A stretch of DNA of 64,000 bases from Symbiodinium natans (GCA_905221605.1 CAJNDS010001668.1:124001-188000); one strand, 5' to 3'. Shown: positions 7,868 to 18,600, counted from the first letter of the stretch. Program-made: numbers and translations. The notes: a model not told the origin generated them from the letters alone.

Positions 7868-9288
7868 ATTCGGAATTTCTCTGGCAGCGCGGGAGGGATC
7901 AAATGATGGAGTTCCTTCAGGCGGCGACTTGTGCTGATCAATTGGAGGTTCTCTGGAAAAGGATGGACGACGATGCTGACGAGGAAGTGGATCCTTCAGG
8001 GATGGTGCTGGAGATTCTCGGACAGCAAGATGCGGTACTTGAAGAACAAGGGATCAATGAATCCCCTATTCCCATTGAAGATGCTGGAAGTGAGACAATT
8101 GGTGACACTGGAAGGGATAGCAAAGCGCCAGAAGTTTCTCCAGAAGAGGAGACATCCAGTGGTTCATCAAGATTGGCTGGCACCAGAATGTTCTTGCGGT
8201 CGGTGTATTCTCGTGTCGCTTCCAACTGGGATTTCTCTACGCAGGACCGCACTACTGACGATTTTTCCTCTAAGAGGAACTTACCCTGGATCTCTGAAGA
8301 TTACCTCGACGAAGTGGTGTCAAAAAAGATGGAAAGGTCTTCAGATATGGATGGGTTGGATGGGTTTGTTCCGGAAAGTGAGGGACAGTCGGAAAAGGTA
8401 GAGGTGGAGAATGTTACTGCCTCTAGAATTCTTATGGCTCTTTGGAAAAAGGGATATAGAGCTGGGTATAGGAGGTTGTGTCGTTCGAATGTATCTGGAT
8501 CCAAGGTTGGAGCAATGAATCATCCAATCAAAAAGGTGCGGAAGATCGGCACTAGAAAGGCCTTCTTGAAAATGTTCAATGTTTTTGGATCGTCTCAGCG
8601 TGGCTCAGGAGCTGGTGGAAAACCAATCATGAAGGTGGTAGGACCAAGGCCAGGTTTTCCAGCTGTACTCAAAGCATCAAATACTGATAGCACCTTGGGT
8701 GAAGGGAGCAGTTCTCAGGTACATGGCAATGTTCATGTAGAGCAGAATCGCCCTATGGACCGGTACGAGGCGGAGCGTCTGGAGAAGAGGAAGAAAGGCT
8801 TCTGCTATTGGTTCAGCAGGGGAAAAGATCGCTGCAAATTTGGTGAGAGTTGCAAATTCATCCATTCAGAAGATGATGTGGTGCTACAATCGTATTGGTG
8901 CAAGTACTATGTGGCTGGGAGACACTACTTCTCTGGAGAGAACTGTAAGTTCTCACACAATGCAACTGGTGTAAGGTGTATCCAGTTTGCTCAGTCTGGG
9001 AAGTGTCGTTATGGGGACAAGTGTGTCTTTGAGCATGGTGATCCGCTGGATGAACAGAGGCCAAGGTCTCCAAGGACGCCCCCAAGGGATGGTCCAAGGA
9101 GAAGTTCTGGTACAAGAGGTGGAGGAAAGGAGATTTCCCCTGAACGGTATGATGAAGAAGAGGAGGATTTCATGGTTTATGACGACGATACCAGGATGGT
9201 AGAACTGCTGATGGAGGCGATTTCATATATGTCTGATGGCAAGTCAGATTTAGCTCGTGCAGAGGCGGACCAGTGTTCAAACTCCTGA
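7864..9288 (+). CDS. Element ORF 4: triple CCCH zinc-finger protein
   Basis: The frame of 474 residues overlaps the end of ORF 3 in the minus-one register; the first start-like codon is a GTG whose last two bases begin the ORF 3 stop (GTGA). It may be reached by frameshifting or by its own initiation. Residues about 310-400 hold three zinc-finger units: CYWFSRGKDRCKFGESCKFI-H, a middle unit CKYYVAGRHYFSGENCKFSH in which the second Cys is missing, and CIQFAQSGKCRYGDKCVFEH. This mirrors the finger cluster of ORF 3. The N-terminal 200 residues are acidic and Ser-rich, and the tail after the fingers is Arg/Pro-rich then acidic. RNA binding is the family expectation; the role in the element is unknown. 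Confidence 0.65.
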   Translation: MNSEFLWQRGRDQMMEFLQAATCADQLEVLWKRMDDDADEEVDPSGMVLEILGQQDAVLEEQGINESPIPIEDAGSETIGDTGRDSKAPEVSPEEETSSGSSRLAGTRMFLRSVYSRVASNWDFSTQDRTTDDFSSKRNLPWISEDYLDEVVSKKMERSSDMDGLDGFVPESEGQSEKVEVENVTASRILMALWKKGYRAGYRRLCRSNVSGSKVGAMNHPIKKVRKIGTRKAFLKMFNVFGSSQRGSGAGGKPIMKVVGPRPGFPAVLKASNTDSTLGEGSSSQVHGNVHVEQNRPMDRYEAERLEKRKKGFCYWFSRGKDRCKFGESCKFIHSEDDVVLQSYWCKYYVAGRHYFSGENCKFSHNATGVRCIQFAQSGKCRYGDKCVFEHGDPLDEQRPRSPRTPPRDGPRRSSGTRGGGKEISPERYDEEEEDFMVYDDDTRMVELLMEAISYMSDGKSDLARAEADQCSNS

Positions 9289-10049
9289 AGTTCAATGGAG
9301 ACACTGAACAGATGGATACAGAATGGTGTTCATGGACCACTGGTATGCTGTCCTTGCTGGAACTTCACGAAATAGTGAAGTCGTATGAGGTTTCGCTGGT
9401 GGACGTGGAAGAATGGGTCAATGACCTGAGGATATGGTTCCAGCGAGCCAATATGGAAGAAGAGAGAGATCCAAAAAGGGGCAAAAAAAGGTCCCTAGAA
9501 AGGGAGTCCAGTAAGGATACTCCTGCCGAAAAGGAGGTGGTTGGAACTTCGGAGACGGATGTTGCCGTTGAAGAAGAGGTGAAAAAGGCCAAAAAGAAGA
9601 GGAAAACTGCGGCTAGCGAGGATCCTTATACTCTTCTGGTTCCAAAGCCGAAGAAGATGCCGGCGAACATTGAGAAGGGTGGATCATCATCCAATGCGGT
9701 GGTTTCTGGAGGGGAAAAGGCCTCTTCGAGAATGCGCACAAAGGCAAGCGTCGTGGGAAAGACGAAGAAGAAAGAGAAAAGTCAAAGCCCCAAGAAGGAA
9801 GAGGTGGTAGTGGTGAAAGGTCCTGGGGAAAAGGATCGTTCCTCTGATGTGGATGCGCAAGCGTCTACTACGGCGGATGCAGAGCTGGGTCAATCTTGCC
9901 AAGCAATTGAGGACGCGAAGAGAGAAGGATTGGTATCCTCAATTCAAAGGTGTGTGCAGGATCCTGTTCTTACAGTGTCGGACCTGGAGCACGTTTTGCT
10001 GCGACTTCACCTAAGCATCGATGCCCACCGGAAGAAGAAGAAGGGATGA
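9273..10049 (+). CDS. Element ORF 5: Lys-rich C-terminal protein
   Basis: A 258-residue frame again in the minus-one register relative to the previous one, overlapping it by 16 bases. The track start is a GTG; the first ATG lies at about 9312. The N-terminal 60 residues look helical (LLELHEIVKSYEVSLVDVEE). The remainder is Lys-rich with nuclear-localisation-like clusters (KKAKKKRKT, KTKKKEKSQSPKKEE) and ends in a basic tail. A nuclear or nucleic-acid-associated role would fit an element that must return to the nucleus, but this is inference. No known domain. Confidence 0.55.
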   Translation: MFKLLKFNGDTEQMDTEWCSWTTGMLSLLELHEIVKSYEVSLVDVEEWVNDLRIWFQRANMEEERDPKRGKKRSLERESSKDTPAEKEVVGTSETDVAVEEEVKKAKKKRKTAASEDPYTLLVPKPKKMPANIEKGGSSSNAVVSGGEKASSRMRTKASVVGKTKKKEKSQSPKKEEVVVVKGPGEKDRSSDVDAQASTTADAELGQSCQAIEDAKREGLVSSIQRCVQDPVLTVSDLEHVLLRLHLSIDAHRKKKKG

Positions 10050-10397
10050 CTGGATGGTATTGATGAGGGAATGGTTTTTTCTCTTTCTGAAGACAAGTGC
10101 GCTGGAACAGCCAATGTGCTGAAAGTATGGTGGTTACTATTAAGGGTATGGAAATCCCTGATAGTAGAAAGTTAGTAGCCTTTTGCGTAGCGAAGACCAC
10201 GGTTCGTGGTGAAGAAGGCTGAAGAGTCTTCAATGACAAGAGAATCATGGTGGTAAAAAGATTCTCTATGGTAAAAGGTGTTTAGCCAATGTGCTATAAA
10301 TTCGTCCTGGATGACGTTAAACCATAACATGCATTCCAAGCAGCTGGCTGCTGCCCTAATGGCAGTTTTTGGCCAAAAGTCTGCACCTCCAGTGTGT
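10050..10397 (+). other. 3' untranslated part of the element
   Basis: The stretch lies between the last frame and the terminal hairpin and purine tract. No open frame of note. It probably serves as the 3' leader to the LTR; I see no other signal. Confidence 0.5.
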
Positions 10398-10425
10398 GTC
10401 CTAGGAAATCCTAGGACAGGGGGAG
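10398..10425 (+). other. Terminal hairpin plus polypurine tract
   Basis: A perfect 9-bp inverted repeat, GTCCTAGGA / TCCTAGGAC with a two-base loop (10398-10417), runs into the purine tract AGGGGGAG (10418-10425), which abuts the 3' LTR. The tract is the expected primer for plus-strand DNA; the hairpin beside it is unusual. Confidence 0.75.
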
Positions 10426-10717
10426 TGCGGAGCTGCAGTTTGTATTGTGGAAAAGAGTTGGTGTTGAAGGATAAAGGGTCAATGAACCCGGTAACCTTTG
10501 TGGCTCAAGAATGGCCACTAACAACGGCTGTTCAAAGCGAAAAGCAGTGCCCTGGGGTTTGGGGCTGGGGTTGGTGTCTGGTTACTTTGGTAAGGATATC
10601 CCCCTCCCTCCTTCGGGTGCTCTTGTTTGGATCTGTGTTGTGTTCTTCGGTTCAGGGAGTTCATTTAGGCAGCCAAGGGTTGAGATTCTTTCTTTTCCCC
10701 TTTCGGTTGCCCCCGTA
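10426..10717 (+). repeat. 3' long terminal repeat
   Basis: Copy of 1936-2227, differing at one base by eye. It contains the second DinoSL-like 22-mer at 10488-10509. It is followed directly by TAGGG, the right copy of the target duplication. Confidence 0.95.
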
Positions 10718-10735
10718 TAGGGTTTAGGGTTTAAA
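10718..10735. repeat. Interstitial TTTAGGG repeat, right half
   Basis: Two to three TTTAGGG units follow the right LTR and complete the array interrupted by the element. Confidence 0.85.
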
Positions 10736-10819
10736 GCTCAAAGTGAGTCTCAAGACTCTGATTCCAAGCGACAAATGCAGTTGCTGTTCACGAAATGCAT
10801 CAGTCAATTATGGCTCTTA

Positions 10820-10839
10820 CCCCCCCCCCCCCCCCCCCC
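10820..10839. repeat. Poly-C run of 20
   Basis: A homopolymer of 20 C. Runs of this kind recur at 13944, 31790 and 50966, and as G at 51661. Lengths may be unreliable in the assembly. Confidence 0.9.
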
Positions 10840-11227
10840 AAGTGGCAAGGGAGACCCGGAGTCGACACACCCCGAGAGTGCCTAAGGAGATGCTGTTAAA
10901 GAGACTTTCGTCATTTTCCTTCGCCTCTCTGCGTGAGAAAGATCACACCCTCTAAACTCACCGCGCTGGGTGCTACTGCGCAACACCAGCTCTCCAGAAA
11001 CTGCATCCAGCACTGGCAAACGCCTAGTGACAGGAAAGGAAAGGTGTGTCAAAACTGTAGCCTAACATGACAAACGCCAGCTTCAAGCTTGCTAGCTGCT
11101 CACACAGTTGCAAGTTGATGTGCAACTCCCAAACACGCGCTATGTTGAAAATACGTCCTGGTCGCCCACAGAAGTTGTCGACCACAAGGTACCTCAATCT
11201 GGTCCGATTCTCAGGAGATAGGGGCAC

Positions 11228-11299
11228 CTAAACCCTAAACCCTAAACCCTAAACCCTAAACCCTAAACCCTGAACCCTGAACCCTGAACCCTAAACCCT
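11228..11299. repeat. Interstitial telomere-type CCCTAAA array
   Basis: About ten CCCTAAA units, several mutated to CCCTGAA. This is the reverse orientation of the repeat flanking the LTR element. Confidence 0.95.
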
Positions 11300-13535
11300 C
11301 AGCCGGGAGTCCGTGCCCCTGCGGACCTGTTTGTTGCGAGCATCCTGTTGCCCAGGAGAAAAGCCAACCCTGGTACTTTCCAACCCAAGCACAAAAACCT
11401 GGGGGTTTACGATATTGGGGATACCTTACTGGGGTCCTTATTATGAGGGGATCCTACTATTTAGGGGGTCTATATTAGGGCCCCTTAGGATGGTAAACCC
11501 TCACTTCTGGTCAAGTTGTGACTGGTTGCTGGAGGTTGAACATCTCCGGAAAGTAGCCGTCGATGTGCGTTTTGGGGTCGGTCTCCTTAAAGAGCTCCGT
11601 AAAGCAAATCGCCAGCGGATGCCGCGCGGTTCCCGACCTCAGTGAGACGTTCGACTCTGGCGTTTAGGGTTTTTCGGCTTTTTCGGGTTTAGGGTTCAGC
11701 CTTTGAGTGTAGGGATCTTAGGAGGCTGCCGCAGGTTGCAGATTGGGCCAAGCTGGTGCGCTGAGGTAAACAGGCCCAAGCCATGCAAGCCCTGTAACCT
11801 ATCATCCGTAGCTGTCGTCCTCATGGGATGCTGGGTCTAGTTCTTCATGTTTCAGATCTAAGCCGTACTTAGGGGATGCTCGCGTATTCGGGAGTAGTAG
11901 CTAGCCCATGCTTTCGGGGACAAAAACGGGGAAGCGAAACAAGGGACACAAACAGACACGGTGGCCAAACTGGGCTTGTGTGCGGGCCAAACTGCAGCGG
12001 CTCGATCCAGTGGCGCCGATTGTCCTCCCAGGGCTGGAGGAAAGGTAGGGCACCCCCATGCCCGTATAAAATTTTGTAAACCCTCACCGTATTCATCAAC
12101 TCGTTCAATTCATTACTTAGTGCTGCATGTGAACACCGGCACTTTTTCAAGGCGCAAGCTGGGGCGCGGCGCTGGCACTTTGACCGGAGACATCCCAACA
12201 AAAAAACCTCTCGTTGCCTACGTTTGGCAGTCTCCGAAAATAGGGGGCGGCTCACGGTGACGGCATCGGCCCTGAGACGTTCAACACTGCTCTGCGCTCT
12301 CTCTGCGCTGCTGAATGCCTGGAATGCCACGGAATGTTAGATCTTCCAAGATCTCTACCCCACATTGAGATTCGGAAGCTGTGCTGGCCCCTCTGAGTGG
12401 CATGCCCGGCGTGGCAGCAGCGCTCTGCACCACATGCAAGCTACTGTAATGAGCTCGCGTTTTTTTCTGCATTCTTTTCACCTACGAGTACCTGCTTGTT
12501 CAATCCTGTGTTTTTTTGCCTCTCAGACAGAAAAACAACCGTATGCAACACCGAGGTTGTCAGAGGTAGCACTAAAACATTGCAAGATGCGTCTTGCATA
12601 CGACGAGACAGACTGCGGTACGGCTACAGAAAGCTCGACTTGCAGTCCCTGGGCCCCCTGAAAGCCTGAGAACTGCAACCTCAGCCCTAAAGCTGTCTTG
12701 AGCTACATCCTCAACCTTTATGCAGATTCGGAGATAACCAGCTTTGACACCGTTAAACCCTGGGTCCAAGGTCACATGGGCGGTCCCCACCACACTAGTG
12801 GAACACAAGGGATCTGGACCTTTTTGAAGCCAGAGAGCCAAGAGTGGGCCTAAGGGCAAAGGGATCCAACCCAGACTTAGTCCTGGGGCTTACCGGTCCT
12901 GGGCTTGGGCGCCGGATTTCGGGTCTCTTGCACACGCGACGGTTGTATTCGCCAAGACTTTAGGCTCCAGGATGGGCTGCCCTCCAGGCTCTCTAGATCC
13001 CTAGAACCCCCCTTTACAAGTGCTTGCATCTTTGGCTTCGAACTTCTGGTAACTTGGAACCTTGACCTCAAGCATCTGTTGCAGCACCTTCGAGCTCGGA
13101 TGGCAGCTTTTTGTGAGTGCCAAGAATAAGAACAGGATCTCGGATCACAGTGGCCATTCCTTCATGCTTTGGAAGGTGCCCACTAAAGCAAACGAATTAG
13201 TGGCTCCTGACGTTAGTCCTCCTGCAACGTTGGGATTTTGCTTCCGGCCTGCCGGACATGGCTGTGATGCTGCAAAGGACTGGTGCCTCCCCAGCCCTCG
13301 TAAGGGTGGTTCTATCTACAATGCGCTGCCGCAAGCAGAGACTCCCGCAGCGTCGTCTTCAAAACATATTCCACTTCCCAGGCGACGCAGTTTCGAGCCT
13401 TCCGCCGCATTTTGCGTGACTTCTAAAACAAGCCGAGCTACTTCTAAAAGAAACCGGGCTCCATTTTCACCAAACCGAACTCGCCTTCCGCATCGTAAAG
13501 ACACTCTTCTCGGTCGAGCTTAGTGGTCGCATGTA
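11300..13535. other. Non-coding stretch with degenerate TTTAGGG
   Basis: No coding exon that I can support. There are scattered TTTAGGG remnants (11663-11695) and a segment at 11400-11490 that recurs in part near 29950-30040. Short frames on both strands have no family features. Confidence 0.45.
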
Positions 13536-13539
13536 TGCA

Positions 13540-13930
13540 ACGAAGTGGTGCACGGAACTGAGATGGTCTCCAAGGAAGATGTCCGAGGCAGACATGGCCA
13601 GCAACTCACCAAAGAACTTGATGTAGTGATCCGTCAAGTTTTGCTTCTTCAGCTCTGGTGACTGCTTCCATCCAAGCTCCCAGCTCTTGCCACAGAGGTT
13701 CTTAAAGGTATATCGCCGGGATGCTTGCTTGAGCTCTGACAGGGAGCGACAGTCATCTGTGCCGACGAAGACTTCCCGCGTCAGTGTACCGTTGACAGTC
13801 ACAGCGTCCAGGAACTCCACAATTGTGCTCACGTTGATGGGCTGCGTGTTTTCTCGGGTTTTGTCCCCACGCCGCACCAGAAGAGAAACATAGGGATGAC
13901 GCAGCTTCCTCAGTTGGCTAGCACCTAGGG
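13540..13930 (-). CDS. FUT8-like fucosyltransferase exon
   Basis: Read on the minus strand, the exon begins after a CCCTAG acceptor-like site near 13930 and encodes LRHPYVSLLVRRGDKTREN, then VFVGTDDCRSLSELKQAS, then FFGELLAMSASDIFLGDHLS. These three blocks correspond in order and spacing to conserved parts of alpha-1,6-fucosyltransferases (FUT8/NodZ group): the VRR-x-DK motif that contacts GDP-fucose, the ATDD-type strand, and the final LS.AD..vGt.SS motif. The family transfers fucose to N-glycans or chitin oligomers in the Golgi or periplasm. Only this C-terminal catalytic exon is visible; upstream exons are not found within several kb. The frame runs on to 13467, but after YMRPL the text looks intronic. 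A related GT family is possible. Confidence 0.6.
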
Positions 13931-13943
13931 TACTTACAGAGCG

Positions 13944-13960
13944 CCCCCCCCCCCCCCCCC
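13944..13960. repeat. Poly-C run of 17
   Basis: Homopolymer just upstream of the fucosyltransferase exon, inside its presumed intron. Confidence 0.9.
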
Positions 13961-13969
13961 GCCCCGCCT

Positions 13970-15360
13970 AGCAAGGGAAGGAAAGGCAGATGAAAAGCAA
14001 AAGCAATCAGCAAAGTCCAAACAGAGTCTCAGCTTTGCCACCATAGGACAGGCTCGCTCTCGGGTCCAGGGCCGGAACTGCCAAACCTTTCGCAGAAATC
14101 GCTGCTTCATCTGGTGCTTGGGGAGCGTTTCTGAGCCGATCGTGATCTGCTCCTAAGCTGATGCTGAAGGAAGAGAGCGCTCTCTCGGTTTCAGAAAGGG
14201 GAATTGCTGATTCATGGCTGGGATAGTATGGAAAAAAGAAAATTCCATTCCTTAATGGGTTTAAGTTTAAGTGCCCTTGAAACATGTATAAAATGTTACC
14301 CAACTATGACAAGGATGAGGGGGAACCCCAGCATGTCCAGAAGAGTCTAGCGGCCCTTCAGTTGCCTCACTGGGACTCTACTCCCCCCAGAACCTTAGCA
14401 AAAACACTATTTTTAAATATCTTCTTGGGTTTGATGTAAACAAGAATAAAACATAACTCCCAAGGGGGATATAGGGGAGGGGATCATGGGATTTCATTGG
14501 GAGCTGATGAGATTTGGGCCCCACTTGGGGTGGTCTCCCACACAGTCGCCCTTCAATTCTGAAGTCCTGTCATGAAAGCGCTGCTGATTAGAGCCTCTGG
14601 GGTCCGTGCTACCGAACTTCTGGCTGCTGCTGTTCCAAAACCTGAGCTCGCGAGGAATGAGTCCTACCTAAGCTTAGGGCATAGGGCATATAGATTATAG
14701 GCTTTTGGGCATACATGGGGGAGGGGGGTTCAGGGCAAACTCAGCCCTCAACAACTTGGCTCAAGTAGCCAACTGAACTCGAATGACAAAAACAGGGGTG
14801 CGCGAGTTCGGAGGGTGAACGGGGGCTTGGGAAGGGAATGTGTCGGGCAGCACAAGGTGCTGCAGAGCCCCTACCAGCATGGGCTATGAGGCCTTATAAT
14901 CCCCTAACCAACTCTACAAAGGGCCTGTTTAAGGGGTTGTAGGGTTTAATACCCCATGCAGGTACGTCGTCCTACCTGCAACTTGGAAACTTTAGCATCG
15001 CCCGCAAGCCCGAAAAAAGAAAGCCCAGTAGCTGCTTGGCCAGCCTAGGAGAGAATAATGTGCCGGGACAAAGATCACACTCAACTTAGGGTTGGAAGTA
15101 ATTCATGTAGGGGCCTTGAGAATGACAGTAGGGTTTTGGGATGTTTTGGGGTTTTTCTAGTATCATTATATAGGGACTGTAAGGGAAGACCATTAGTTAT
15201 TATTCCGACCCCTATAGTACCGCCAAGAGACATGTCCACGAACGGCTTCTTGTCCAGATTCTTGCCCTGTAGCCCGATGGGCTGGAAGAAACGGGCAAAC
15301 CACGCCTCGGAGCTACGGCGGCTCCGCGTTTCGGACATTTCGCCGGTTTTTTCCCCTTCT
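13970..15360. other. No gene recognised
   Basis: Several short frames on both strands but no family features. I see nothing to annotate in this stretch. Confidence 0.4.
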
Positions 15361-15363
15361 TGT

Positions 15364-15424
15364 GTATATATATATATGTATATATACATATAAAGTAATT
15401 AATATGAATATATACACACATCCT

Positions 15425-15455
<31 letters not shown>

Positions 15456-15456
15456 G
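15364..15456. repeat. TA / CA microsatellite cluster
   Basis: Runs of TATATA and CACACA separated by a short AT-rich spacer. Tyr/Ile-rich frames across it are by-products. Confidence 0.9.
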
Positions 15457-15507
15457 TGGCCGAGACCTTTAGGGTCTATTTCACGGCTGGTTCTTCTTTC
15501 AGTAGTA

Positions 15508-15660
15508 GTGCAATAATAATAATAATTTTAATATTATTATGAGTATAATAATACTGACCGTAATTGTAATAGGAATAATAATAGTACTAGTAATAGTAAT
15601 AGGAATAGGAATAGTAATAATTCTAGTAATAGTATTAGTAGTAGTAACAGTAATAGTGAA
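15508..15660. repeat. AAT/AGT trinucleotide tract
   Basis: Imperfect repeats of AAT, AGT and AGG trinucleotides over about 150 bases, opening long Ile/Thr frames on the minus strand that I do not regard as genes. Confidence 0.9.
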
Positions 15661-15689
15661 GGTTTGGTCTGTGTGTGCACCGGCGCCAG

Positions 15690-18600
15690 CAAGTGCAGCC
15701 ATGTAGCTCTAGCACACTTTGAAGTAAGAGATAGACAAGTTGTTTCATAGCCTGAAGAGGGGCGAAGGGCTCTCTCATTTCCGATTACGAGGTAGAGGTG
15801 AGCTATCTCATTTCTTAGAAACATAGAGGAGATCTCATTTCCACGACAGAGACATCTTTCACTCAGGAGAGAACGCAAGCTGTTTCATTTCCAAGAAAAT
15901 AGAGGAGCTCTATCATGTCGCATTAGAAGTGAGAAGCTCTGCACTAAAAGATAGAAGGCATCGATTCGTTTCCCTTTTTCTTTTGCTTATCAAAGGGTCT
16001 TTTCAGTTCGAACACAGGATTTCTTTCATGCCCTATAAGAAGGATCGAGGAGCTCTTTCATCTGAGAGATAGAAGAACGCATTCATGAAGTATACACGAG
16101 CTCATTTCTCGTCAAGAGGCAGAGGCGTGCCCAGCTCTACCATTACCTAACTCTTACCTGAAATTTCTCTATCTCGCAATAGGTCATGAGAGACCTCCTT
16201 TTTCACGCTGCAGGAAATGAGAGAGTTCTCTTCTATGTCGATTTTCAGAAATAGCTTCGCAGCTTCTCTATCAATGAAGAGTTTTGAAGGCCACTCTGGG
16301 CCATTCTCTGTCCATCAAATGGGACATGACATAACGCATCTCTCGCTATCGTTTACGTGATAGAGTTTCGCTATCTCTGAATAGGTCATCTGAAAGCTCC
16401 TCTGTATCTTTGCAGCAAGTGAAGGAGCTCCTTGCCTCTTCTGCAAGAGCCCTCCGCTTCCTATTTTGCAATGAGCAAGCTCTTTTATCTCCTCTGGTTC
16501 CTAATAGGTCATGAGCGGGCTTCCCTCTCTCCTTCTCTTTTAGGGGATAGAGGAGGTTTTTTCATGTTGCGTTAACAGCTAGAGGACATCATTTATATCC
16601 ATTCTGTCATTTCGTATGAGAAGATACAGGAGCTCATTCATCTCCTAGTCAGAGATTGAAGAACTCGTTCACAAGAGATATAGATATAATAAATCTCTCA
16701 TACAATGTATAAGAGCTCTCTCATGTCCTACCTAGTTCATTTGCCGTCACCAGCGCTCAGCTCTACCATTTCGTATCTTTTATATGACATAGCTTCTCTA
16801 TCTCGCAATAGGTCATGAGAGACCTCCTCTTTCTTTTGCAGGAAATGAGAGAGGTCTCTATCTACCTTTTGTGAAAGAGCTCCCTTTGTTCAATCACAAG
16901 AACTCATTCATAGAAGCTGTAAGAGCTCTCGAATGTACTTTCTTGTTAATTTCCCGTCGATAGGTAGAGGAGCTCACAGCTCTACCACATCCTACCCTTT
17001 ACATGGAAGAGGCTCCTCTATCTCGTAGCGGGTCAAGAAAGATTGGCTCTATCTCTTTGCAGAACATTAGAGAGTCCTCTACCTACCTCTTGTGAAAGAG
17101 CTCCTTCACCTCAAAATCAAATGCCACAACTCGTCTATCTTTCACTGGGACATGAGACAGCTCCATTGTGAATTTCTATTCAGAAATAGCTGCTTCTCTA
17201 TCGATGAAGAAATCATGCGAGTAGCCGTTTATCGATGCATAAGAAATGACATAGCTCTTCTACCTTTTTGCGACAGATCTCTTCTTTACCCGAAATGAAA
17301 GTTTGGAAGGCCATTCTCTATCCCTTGAATGGGGACACAACTCATCAGTCTCTATCGTTTACGTGAGAGAGTTTCGCTATCTCTGAACAGGTCATCTGAA
17401 AGCTCCTTTGTGTCTGCGCAGCAAGTGAAGGAGCTGCTTGCCTCTTCTGCAATAGCTCCTCCGCTTCCTATTTTGCAATGAGCAACCTCTTCTATCTCCT
17501 TTGGTTCCTATTTCTCGTTTGCCATCACTAGGCAGAGGAGCTCTCAGCTCTACCATGACCTATCTTTTACATGAAAGAGGCTTCTCTATCTCGTAACGGT
17601 TCATGGAGTCATGACAGATCTTCTCTATCTCTTTGCAAGAAAAGAGAGCGTGCTCTACCTACCTCGTGTGAAAGAGCTCCTCCACCTTGTGATCGAGAGT
17701 GACAGAACTCGTCTATCTTTCAATGGTGCATGAGCCAGGTTTTTTGTTTGTATTTGAGAAAAAGCTTGTCTACCCGTGATATAATAAGAAATGAATAGCT
17801 CTTCTACCTTTCTGTGACAGATCTCTCCTTTATTCGAAATGAAAGTCTGGAAGGCCATTCTCTATCCCTGAAATGGGGCATGACATAACTTTTCAATCTC
17901 TATCGTTTACGTGATCGAGTTTCGCTATCTCTGAATAGGTCATCTGAAAGCTCCTCTGTATCTTTGCAGCAAGTGAAGGAGCTCCTTGCCTCTTCTGCAA
18001 GAGCCCTCCGCTTCCTCTTTTGCAATGAGCAAGCTCTTTATCTCCTCTGTTTCCTAACAGGTCATGAGACAGCTCATTTCCACACTGTCATTTCGTATGC
18101 GAAGACACAGGAGCTCATTCATTTTCTATTCAGAGATTGAAGAACTCATTCATAAGAAATGTATGAGAGTTGTCTCATGTCCTATCTAACTGATTTCCCG
18201 TCACTAGGCAGAGGAGTCCTCAGCTCTACCATTTCTTATCTTTATATGACATAGCTTCTCTATCTCGCAATAATCAGGTCGTGAGAGACCTCCTCTTTCT
18301 TTTACAGGAAATGAGAGAGGTCTCTATCTACCCTTTGTGAAAGAGCTCCCTTTGTTCACTGGCAAGAACTCATTCATGAAAGCTATAAGAGTTCCCGTCG
18401 ATAGGTAAAGGAGCTCACAGCTCTTCTATATCTTACCCTTTACATGAAAGAGGCTCTCTATCTCGTAGCGGGTCATGAAAGATCGTCTCTATCTCTTTGC
18501 CGGACATGAGAGAGTCCTCTACCTACCTCTTGTGAAAGAGCTCCCCCACCTCGTAACGTACAAAGACAGAACTCGTCTATCTTTCAATGGGACATGATCC

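Larger units (their letters stand above)
1936..10717 (+). mobile_element. LTR retrotransposon-like element without visible pol
   Basis: The element is 8,782 bp, bounded by 292-bp direct repeats starting TG and ending TA, with TAGGG on both outer sides as a 5-bp target duplication (12 bp is also possible because the flank is periodic). A primer-binding site abuts the 5' LTR and a purine tract abuts the 3' LTR. The LTRs differ at one base by eye, so insertion is recent. Between them lie five overlapping plus-strand frames covering 2295-10049. They encode CCCH zinc fingers, WW-like and S1-like domains, and acidic or basic low-complexity regions. I find no reverse transcriptase (no YxDD), RNase H, integrase or protease, so the element is probably mobilised in trans, presumably by a Ty1/copia-type partner given the primer site. 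An alternative is an LTR-flanked host gene captured as cargo. Confidence 0.9.

Noticed and set aside
2295-10049. A full Ty1/copia polyprotein
   Set aside because: The primer site suggests copia, but I found no YxDD, DDE, RNase H or aspartic protease motif and no CCHC knuckle in any of the five frames.
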